This document shows, in pieces, positions 56,701 through 64,000 of a stretch of DNA of 64,000 nucleotides; within the stretch, counting starts at the first letter, position 1, and every line of letters begins with the position of its first letter. A program made the translations under genes and the position numbers. Below the pieces are notes generated by a model that worked only from the letters and a program-made list of their open reading frames with translations, did not search any database and was not told the origin of the DNA. The stretch comes from Phyto melanocephala. Taxonomy: Eukaryota > Arthropoda > Insecta > Diptera > Rhinophoridae. The DNA is taken from assembly GCA_941918925.1 (NCBI GenBank), contig OW799234.1, forward strand, positions 107,753,884-107,817,883, in the 5' to 3' direction.

Positions 56701-59664
56701 TGTATTAGTTACTCCGCAAAAAAAAAAAAAAAAAAAACAAGTAACAGTGCTATATTCGGCCATGCCGAATCTTATATACCCTTCACAACGTGTAGTCATG
56801 CAATAACAGTAGTTTGTATCACCATTCATCTCATATGAAATATGTACATTCATATAAAAAACATACATATGTAAAAACATCCCATTGTAAAATTAAAAAT
56901 TAACGTATATATGTTAAAAAAAAATAAAAAAAAAAATTAAAAAAAAAAAATTTAAAAAAAAGTTAAAAAAAGAAAATAATTAAAATATAAATAATAAATA
57001 TAAAACAAAAAAAAAAAAATAAAAAAAAATTTAAAAAAAAATAAAAAAAAATTTTTTTTTGGCTCAGCTGGGATTCGATCCCACGTTTACTTTAATCAAT
57101 ATACAATGTATGTTGTTGTTGTAATGTTGTTTTTGTGAAAAAAAATCGAGGTGGTCGTGGGTTTTTGCTCATATCTCAGTTGTTTATGAACCGATGTTTC
57201 TGATTTTCAATACCGATCTACTCCCGAATATTTCTGATATTTTAATACCTCACCCGGGTCCAAGCGATTTCGGGGGGCTTCAAAAAGTTGATTTCAACAT
57301 ACACACGGACAGACAGACAGGCTTAAACGACTCCCCTATTCATAAGCTTTCAGAAAATATATACTTTATGGGGTTGGAAATGAAAATTGTAGAAATTTCA
57401 CACGGAATGACAAACCTATACATATATACCCTTTTTCACTGTGTGAAGGGTATAAAAATTAGAAGGATTTCGACACTTTTTAAAATTTTACTGTAAAAAA
57501 TTTAGAATCTTCTAGGGAGACTAAAATAAGAGAAATGAGTGACACAAAAGGTATTTTTTTTTACGTTCGTGAACATAGATTTTTTAACTAAGTGATTTTA
57601 ATCTAAATTGTATAGTATTTTTTCTTGTTTCATAGAATTCTGAAATTAGGTACTACTAATTCAAGTTGAGTTAAAGAATTGTAGAGAAGACAAAAAATGA
57701 CTTTTTCCTATTTGATTACTGGCTTTTTCATATTGTGAGTTTATGAATCTAAAATTTGGAAACTAAGACCCCGCTATGTCCTCACAGAGTAAAAACAAGT
57801 TTTCATAAATTTAGTTTTGATAAATATTTAGTAATTTAAAAAAAAAGTGAGTATTAAAAAAATAGTATATAATACTTGATTTACATTTAGATTAATTTTG
57901 GCAGCAATTATTTGCAATTTTTTGCGGATAATTAAAATTAAAATAAATAGTAAAAATCCCTTAACTTTCATAATTGTCTTTATTCTTTTAGTCTCCTCCA
58001 TACATATTTTTTTTTGTTAATTTTATTAAATGTATTTTTTAAGTTCTAGAGCGTTTACTTTAATTTTTCCTAAATAACAAAAAACTCAATTCTAATTTTC
58101 TCATCATTAATTACCTTTTATAGTTTTCTATTACAAGATATTTAAAAAAAATATTTTAACATTTTTACAACAATATTTTCTAGGATTTAATGGTTGGTGA
58201 TGAAGCGTCACAATTACGTTCATTACTTGAAGTATCATATCCCATGGAAAATGGTGTTGTACGTAACTGGGAAGATATGTGTCATGTATGGGACTATACA
58301 TTTGGGCCAAAAAAAATGAACATTGATCCTACAAATACAAAGATACTGCTCACAGAACCACCAATGAATCCATTAAAAAATAGGGAGAAAATGATTGAAG
58401 TAAAGTTTTGAAAAATTATTAAATTATTTAATTTTACGATTTTTTTTATTTTTATTTTGTTCTTATTCTTGTGCTTGAGATATTTTTTTTATTTTTTTTA
58501 TAAAAAAACATAGTTTTACCGACATTTTGCTACCAACAATGGTAGCTTGTTTAAAAAGAAAAGTTATCTCAAGCTCAAGAATAACAGCAACATTTTAATT
58601 ACAAGATCGAAGCAATTAGACGATAGTTTTAATTTTTTTAAGGTTATGTTTGAAAAGTATGGGTTTGATTCCACATACATTGCTATACAAGCTGTTCTTA
58701 CTTTATATGCTCAAGGTCTAATTTCTGGTGTTGTCATCGATTCGGGTGATGGTGTTACGCACATTTGCCCAGTCTACGAAGAATTTGCTCTGCCTCATTT
58801 AACAAGACGTTTAGATATTGCGGGCCGTGATATTACACGTTATTTAATTAAGGTAAAACAAATTTAAATTTTAAAGAATTTTTAAAGAAAAAAAAAAAAG
58901 TTTTTTTTTCACAATTCACAATTATTGATTGTAAACATTTTAGCTATGTTTTATTTATTCAAACACTTGTTAAAATTTTAAAATTATTTACATAATAGTT
59001 ACTTTTGTTGCGTGGTTACGCTTTTAATCATTCCGCTGACTTCGAAACAGTCCGTATGATGAAGGAAAAACTTTGCTATATTGGCTACAACATTGAAATG
59101 GAGCAAAGACTGGCACTCGAAACTACGGTACTTGTAGAATCTTACACATTGCCAGATGGTCGAGTTATAAAAGTGGGCGGTGAACGTTTCGAAGCACCTG
59201 AAGCTCTATTCCAACCGCACTTGATTAATGTTGAAGGTCAAGGTATTGCTGAATTAGTATTTAATACTATACAGGCGGCCGATATTGATATGAGACCAGA
59301 ATTATATAAACATATTGTACTATCTGGTGGATCAACTATGTATCCGGGTCTACCATCACGTTTGGAACGCGAAATTAAACAATTGTATTTAGAAAGAGTT
59401 TTAAAGAATGATATAGATAAATTAGCCGTAAGTTAGACAAGCTTTAATTTTTTCAATTGTTTTTATTTAAATTTTTGTAATTTTTTTTTATAGAAATTCA
59501 AAATCCGCATTGAAGATCCTCCAAGAAGAAAGGATATGGTGTTTATTGGAGGTGCAGTATTGGCTGAAGTAACTAAAGATCGTGATGCATTTTGGATGTC
59601 CAAACAAGAATATCAAGAGCAGGGTCTTAAAGTATTACAAAAACTTCAAAAAGTTACTGCTTGA
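50768..59664 (+). CDS. Arp2: Actin-related protein 2 (Arp2/3 complex subunit)
   Basis: Six coding exons, all phase 0 and GT-AG: 50768-50815, 55644-55754, 58184-58399, 58643-58852, 58999-59427 and 59494-59664 (stop TGA). They encode 16+37+72+70+143+56 = 394 aa, the usual Arp2 length. Exon 1 gives [16 protein letters not shown] (nucleotide-binding phosphate 1 loop); later exons give [11 protein letters not shown] (phosphate 2), [36 protein letters not shown] and the C terminus [11 protein letters not shown]. Arp2 and Arp3 form the daughter-filament seed of the Arp2/3 complex that nucleates branched actin (established). A 15-nt microexon at 55921-55935 would give a 399-aa form. Intron 1 (4.8 kb) hosts a DINE-like element with a MITE, a DD37E mariner and a Helitron; the next large intron hosts another DINE-like element. 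Divergent to calcineurin A. Confidence 0.96.
51832..53440 (+). mobile_element. DINE-like element, family B, longest copy, MITE-filled
   Basis: Starts near GGTGGTGGAATATTCATTTT and ends AGACTCGGCACAGCTGAATA...CTTATTTG. A central part (about 51960-52440), absent from the copy at 46571, holds repeated blocks of the type CATGCCCACTTTAACGCC and is shared, reversed, with 63760-64000. CCCGGG-containing palindromes lie near 52448-52530 and 53300-53340. Interrupted by MITE copy 9. Located in Arp2 intron 1. Confidence 0.75.
53036..53239 (+). mobile_element. hAT-like MITE, copy 9, with empty site in the window
   Basis: 204 bp, CAAGGCATATTTATTCATCA ... GATGAATAAATATGCCTTG. GCTTTTTAA stands on both sides (53027-53035 and 53240-53248), while the paralogous family B copy has a single TATGCTTTTTAAG near 47297-47309 with nothing inserted. 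This pair documents insertion directly. Confidence 0.92.
53994..55001 (+). pseudogene. Tc1/mariner DD37E transposase with one in-frame stop
   Basis: From ATG 53994 the frame runs to a TGA at 54495-54497 and then continues in the same frame to 55001, about 335 codons in all, so a single nonsense codon is the only break seen. The N terminus is a helix-turn-helix DNA-binding region ([20 protein letters not shown]). Catalytic acids: the second D of MDDETYV (codon 147), D of WPDLASCH and E of ELRPIERYW, the last two separated by exactly 37 residues. DD37E defines the ITmD37E group of the Tc1/mariner superfamily (family knowledge). Possible short inverted ends near 53950 (AAAATAATAGC) and 55062 are weak. 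Nested in Arp2 intron 1, on the Arp2 strand. Confidence 0.85.
55225..55600 (+). mobile_element. Non-autonomous Helitron with canonical 3' end
   Basis: The right end has a hairpin CGCG-GACGAAGT-CGCG followed by GGCACAAG and CTAG (55597-55600), then a host T, matching Helitron ends (hairpin, CTRR, insertion between A and T). Internal GTTACTCAATCACGTAAAAA and CGGCTGAACGGAACTAAATG are typical of insect Helitrons. The 5' boundary is estimated. In Arp2 intron 1, 44 bp before the exon 2 acceptor. Confidence 0.8.
55921..55935 (+). CDS. Arp2: Arp2 microexon (15 nt, DLHVD)
   Basis: ATTTTTACAG / GATTTACATGTTGAT / GTAAGT: strong acceptor and donor around 15 nt, phase 0, lying 166 bp after exon 2. Inclusion inserts DLHVD after residue 53, between IEVK and DLMVGDEA, where actin's D-loop meets subdomain 2. 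From memory, Drosophila Arp2 is listed at 399 aa and vertebrate Arp2 also has a five-residue-longer form, so an alternative microexon is plausible. The coding bases resemble the start of the next exon (GATTTAATGGTTGGTGAT). Confidence 0.8.
56736..57457 (-). mobile_element. DINE-like element, family A, in Arp2 intron
   Basis: On the plus strand it starts AACAAGTAACAGTGCTATAT...GGCCATGCCGAATC and ends CTTTTTCACTGTGTGAAGGG, the full family A order reversed. It contains GGCTCAGCTGGGATTCGATC at 57061 and an A-rich middle. Non-coding. Confidence 0.75.
58517..58553 (-). ncRNA. Hammerhead-like motif, copy H4 (decayed)
   Basis: Minus strand TAAACAA GCTACC ATTGTT GGTAGC AAAATGTCGG aligns with copy H3 (CTGAAGA A GCTACC ... 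GGTAGC GAAATATCGG). Stem II is perfect but both core strings are mutated. It lies in Arp2 intron 58400-58642. Confidence 0.45.
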
Positions 59665-61675
59665 AAAAGAATATAATTCTTTTGCGAAAGCTTTTATAGA
59701 ACTGACAAATCTAAAGGGCATTGTTTAGTCCAATTTTTTACTATACAAACATCGTCATTTTTATTAAATGTAATGCTAATTGTTAAAGAACATTTTCCAA
59801 ATCTTCCATAATGAACAGTTAATTTAGCTTGCTCTGTTCTATTCCTTGTAAGTCGTTGTTATACAAAAAATTTTTCTTTAACGCAATTATGTTTATTTTT
59901 CTTCATTTTCAACTTGTGTTTTTATTTGCATTTATGTTGATTTCTTTTTTAATCCCTCTTTTTTTTTGTAACCAAATAGTTTATGCCTTTCTTTACTCTA
60001 TTGTTTGTGTTATTATATATAAATAAGTATTTTTAAACCAATTTTTTTTATTTTTCTAGTATTTTTTTATCAAAATAATTTTTTAAGTAATAAAAAAATG
60101 GTTCAATAATAAAATTCTAACTCTATCTTAACTTATATCTTCTATTAAAACATAATTAAAATCGTTTTTGCTATTTATTTGAAAATATTTTTTTAGACGT
60201 TTTGAAATATATGTATAGTTTTCATAAACAGCTCAAGTAGCATGGCTAAATGCCAATGGAATGGATGTTGACAAAATATTATTATAAAATTAATTATTTA
60301 AAAAAATAAATTGTTTTGGAGAAATAAACCTGATGAAGAACGATAATTCTTAAAACTTGAACCTGACTGAGTGTCTTTGTCGTTCTTATTTAATTTTGAC
60401 TGGAGAAGAACCATAAAAACTTAAAGAATATAAAAGGAGAACAATAAATTGAAAAAAGCAATTAGTTAATTGCAAATAAAATTGGAAGTAGTGCAAAGTA
60501 ATTTACATTTTGAAGACTTCTAAATTAATAGTGCAAATAAAAAAATATCTTTAGAATGCATGCAAAAAAAAAAAAAAAAAAAATTGAAAACATGAAACAT
60601 CGATTGCTTTTCACCAAATATGCATGAGTTCTATGCAGTTTTCAGAACGCATTCGAACAAATGACCGCACCCTTTTTTATTCATGGTTAATTATAGTTGT
60701 GTTGAACGCCTAGTAGCTTATACAACTTTCTGGTTGTTTAGCGGTAATATGTATGGATGCATGCAACTGTATAAAAAAATATGTGTATATCCTGAATTTT
60801 GAATTTAATTTGTATTCTGCTAGCCATTTTGGAATTGTTCAATGTGTACTGTATTATAGTAGTCAAGCCCTTTAATTTGATACCAATATTGTAGGGCGTT
60901 AAATGTTTACACAATTTCCTTTTCATTAATATCGATCGATGGCTTAATATAGAAAGGTCGTATCTAGTTTTTTTTTTCAAAATCAGTTCTGGTAGACAAA
61001 ACTCAAATACACCACCGATGTTTTTGAACAATTTTGTGGTGATATACAAATCGCATATGATTTAAAATCGCGTTAATGCATGCCTAATATTTTCTACAAC
61101 ATTCAGGGGGCATTCGAATTTAAGAATTCTTATTAGAATCCCTACACCAAAAGCACAGCGAACTCGAATGCCGAGTAAAATTTCGATTATGATCGAAAGT
61201 CGTAATTTGTCCCCAAATTATATGAGAATAATTGTAGAGAATTAAATAAAAACTAGAATCAAAAGCGATTTAATGTCTTTTAAAATAGAAAAAAAATTAA
61301 TAGTCACAGTTTAGCAAAAAAAAAAAACAAAAAATTAATAGTGCAAAAGCATTCGTTCTAAATGACCCTAAATGTGAAATAAATTGTCTCAAATCATGTG
61401 ATTTAAAACGAATGCGGAATTCATGTAAACAAACATCAACAACTAATGACACATCGGTATGTAAAAATGATGAGTGTTTTCACATTAATTAAATAAAATT
61501 ATTATCAGTTGAACCCCTTCAAACCACTTCTTCGTTATGTTTCTTTTTCGCTGAGAGAATTCAGTCGCGAAATATAATTTATTTTATTTTCAGAGCGTTC
61601 AGAGTATAAGATCTTATTCAAAGTGACAACAATATTACCAACCATATTTTCATAAAAAATGAATCGTAATAAAGA
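59665..61675. other. Arp2 3' flank, no further gene
   Basis: Begins with the Arp2 3' untranslated region; AATAAA hexamers occur near 60306, 60323 and 60442, any of which could be the poly(A) signal. A 20-bp A run lies near 60565. The repeat AGTCAAGCCCTTTAATTTGAT near 60865 is shared with 47778. No coding sequence. Confidence 0.45.
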
Positions 61676-62955
61676 TACCAGAGTCCCGCTCAGAACCTAC
61701 TCCCTGATCCTTCCAAAATAAAAGCCCATTGGAGGCCTAACCGCCTCCTGACCATTTCCGAGCCCAGTCTCGCCAACTCATCAGCCATTGATGTTGCAGT
61801 GGCTCGGCATTTCGCATAGCTTCACCTTGTAGTCCCCTAAGATCCTTCCCAAAGCACTTCTACAATCATAGATTGGAGTTCACGTAACAGCCTAACATGG
61901 CCCTAAGAGCCGTCTGGCTGCCAATGTATATAGTGACTTTCGAGCCCCTAACCAATTCCACGGCCCTCAAGCTCCCTGGAACCTCCGCCTGAAATACACT
62001 GCAGTTGTCAGGAAACCTATTTGATTTTCTGATGTTTAAATCTTCAATGTAGACCCCCGCTCCAGTGCCCCTCATCATCGATCCATCAGTAAAAATAACA
62101 AATCTACTATACAATCTTACCTGTCCAGCTCTCCCTATCGTCAGACGCCGAAAAACGTCCCTAGTGCTCATATAATCCATGGAGCTGGAGCAATAATCGC
62201 CAACACAAATCTCACCCAAGATACGCGAATGTCTAAGTCTAAGAATTCTCCTGGCTGACATTGCTTAATAGGCAGAATATGTAGAATAACATTCAGGGAC
62301 GCCTGAGGAGTACCTCTAATGGCCCCTTTAATGCTGATCGAAACACAACTCTGAGCTTTAGACAGAAGATTCCTTCGACTACCCAACCTCAATGCCTTCC
62401 ACCAAATCAAGCATCCCTACATAAGAATGGGTCTGACCATCGAAGTATAAAGTCATCTCACCACAGACGGCCGGAATCCCAGCTCCTTCCTATTGATGAT
62501 CTGCAAGCATAGTAGGCAATAAGACCTTTTCTGAGTCTCTTCTGAGTATATCTCCCCCAGTACCGTTTAAGGCCATGACTGACTATCAGATTTAGTCGTT
62601 CGATATGTCAAAAATTGTATGTGTGTTCAGAAAGTGTGATAGTGTGGAAACAAAGTGCACATGTGTGACAGATTTTTTGACAAGTATGTCCGATTTGATA
62701 ATCTTTTGGAAATTTTCATAAAGTAATAGTTTCTGTGCGATCAGAGTTGCTTTTTCTAAGCAAGTATGACAGTGTGGCATCCAATAACACATTTTGTTGC
62801 GATTTCTTCATGTAGGACAAAAAACTATCAGATTTTTATTTGACATAATCGCACGACTTTGTAGGATAGTCAGTCATGGCCTTTACTGTCCAAAAAAAAC
62901 TTCTTGATAGTTAGCACCATCAGATAGTCTAAGCTCTATTTCTCCTAGTACCGGC
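61676..62955 (-). pseudogene. Dead LINE 3' part with RNase H domain
   Basis: Minus-strand pieces in changing frames: YWGRYTQKRLRKGLIAYYAC, VRPILM, LIWWKALRLGSRRNLLSKAQ and GAIRGTPQASLNVILHILPI (C-terminal region of the reverse transcriptase), then an RNase H domain FTDGSMMRGTGAGVY ... FQAEV ... YIGSQTALRAM and, in yet another frame, DELARLGSEMV. The RNase H third acid is lost (YIGSQ where YIDSQ is expected). An RNase H domain in this place is found in I-type and related LINE clades. 5' truncated, several frameshifts and a stop; split by a MITE at 62570-62882. Confidence 0.8.
62570..62882. mobile_element. PIF/Harbinger-like MITE inside the LINE
   Basis: 313 bp with 18-bp perfect inverted ends AGGCCATGACTGACTATC, bounded by TTA on each side (62567-62569 and 62883-62885), the 3-bp target duplication typical of PIF/Harbinger. 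Removing it restores continuity of the LINE reading, so the LINE is older. Confidence 0.85.
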
Positions 62956-63002
62956 AACTTGAATATATAATTAATAAACAATCATAAAACAATATGTTTA
63001 TA

Positions 63003-64000
63003 AACAAGTAAGAGCACTATATTCGGCTGTGCCGAATCTTTTATACCCACCACCAATTTTGTGTACATTTAAAGCACAATATTTATTATTTTGTTAATCG
63101 CTATTGAATAATATCTTTATAATAAAATATGTATCACTTTCTTTGTAGAGGGTGGTTAAATTTTTTAGGGCCCATGTTGAAGGTGAACTACACCTAGTCT
63201 TTAAATTTGTTTTCTGCATTTCACTTGACATTTCTCAATCTCAAACTTACTCAATTTGATCTGTAGAAAGATACGCAAATGAGCAACTCTTTAAAGTTAT
63301 TCAGGTTTTTTTTTATGAAAATGGGTGTTTAAATCAAAATGCATTTTGTGCACTTCGTAATTCTTTTGATCAACATAATCATTCAAATTCATCCACAATC
63401 GGGAAAATTGTAAAAAATATTTAAATTTCTGCAAAACAGGTCTGTATAAATTGTTAAAAAATCTGTGAATGCATTCTTATTTCGTTGAATGGGAAGCATG
63501 GTTGTTTTTTTCGATAGTGTGGCAAAAGAGCAGTCAACCTCGACTCATCATCGTGCCCAACAATTGAGCATCAACATTGTCATTGAAAATTTGGACCATC
63601 AGATAGAGGAGTGGCGCCAAGGATGGGGGGGGGGCATTTGGCCGATATTTTGTTAAATACATAATTGAACCGTACAAATATTATCATTACAAAAAGAAAT
63701 AATAATAATTTCCTAAATAATTTGAATAATTCAACATCAGCCCTTAAAATTTAACCACCCTTTATAACTTCGATATGCTACTAAAAGGCTTTTGTAAATG
63801 TAGTCTTTTAATGAACGTGGGCGTTAAAGTAGGCGTGTCAATAAAGTTTCTGCTAATAAATACAACTTAGATATTTCAATATAGTCCTTTATTTTCCCAA
63901 AAACTTTGTCAATAGAGAAATTACATGAATTTAAGAAAACCCGTTATATGGGAGGTAGGCGTTATAGTAGGCGTGTCACCTAAACTTTTTGGCACAACAA
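63003..64000 (-). mobile_element. DINE-like element, family B, runs off the window
   Basis: Plus strand starts AACAAGTAAGAGCACTATAT...GGCTGTGCCGAATC and continues CACCACCAATTTTGTGTAC. After the mariner remnant it resumes with TATAACTTCGATATGC and GGGCGTTAAAGTAGGCGTGT, matching 51960-52400 in reverse. It is cut by the window end. Confidence 0.75.
63148..63762 (+). mobile_element. Internally deleted mariner element
   Basis: 615 bp with inverted ends (G/A)AGGGTGGTTAAATTTT between TA dinucleotides. A plus-strand frame reads YANEQLFKVIQVFFYENGC, FCALRNSFDQHNHSNSSTIG and, further on, HHRAQQLSINIVIENL, the N-terminal helix-turn-helix part of mariner-family transposases; the catalytic part is missing. 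The paralogous sequence near 52352-52366 gives the empty site (GTATAACTTCG reversed), proving the insertion and the TA duplication. Confidence 0.85.

Overview
The window is nuclear DNA of a fly, most likely a schizophoran or calyptrate dipteran. The evidence is near-Drosophila protein sequences (Arp2, calcineurin A, Bobby sox), short GT-AG introns inside coding regions, strong A+T bias, and many dipteran-type repeats including INE-1/DINE-1-like elements. No tRNA, rRNA or CRISPR feature was seen.

Layout: 1-10.3 kb is a mosaic of nested transposons. At 10.35-13.76 kb (+) lies bobby sox (bbx), three coding exons that together encode an HMG box. At 16.8-19.5 kb (-) lies a four-exon PAK1IP1/Mak11-type WD40 gene. 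From 19.7 to 36.5 kb there is no intact host gene: a reptin fragment, several inverted-repeat transposons, hAT-like MITEs and long A+T-rich non-coding stretches. At 36.6-41.2 kb (-) sits a complete, apparently young Ty3/gypsy element of mag type, with near-identical LTRs, an intact 1379-aa Gag-Pol, a tRNA-Ser type primer site, a polypurine tract and a 5-bp target duplication. At 43.8-45.5 kb (-) is calcineurin A, with its whole coding sequence in one exon. At 50.8-59.7 kb (+) is Arp2: six coding exons giving 394 aa, plus a 15-nt microexon that would give 399 aa. From 59.7 kb to the end there is a dead LINE with a PIF/Harbinger-like MITE inside it, then a DINE-like element broken by a mariner remnant.

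The three cellular processes represented are transcriptional control (bbx), 60S ribosome maturation (PAK1IP1-like) and calcium signalling plus branched actin (calcineurin A and Arp2, arranged divergently). From memory, Drosophila melanogaster also has a calcineurin A gene and Arp2 close together at 14D, so this pairing looks like conserved microsynteny. Nothing suggests that the genes form a single pathway.

The most interesting unlabelled signal is a dispersed family of hammerhead-ribozyme-like motifs (about 42 bp; near 6.6, 21.0, 26.6 and 58.5 kb). One copy has an intact catalytic core, and helix I shows compensatory changes among three copies. Other notable points are a 117-bp hairpin whose only mismatches are G.U pairs, a nine-member hAT-like MITE family with target duplications and an empty site in the same window, the Arp2 microexon that resembles the start of the next exon, and a structured G+C-richer retroposed insert of unknown origin.
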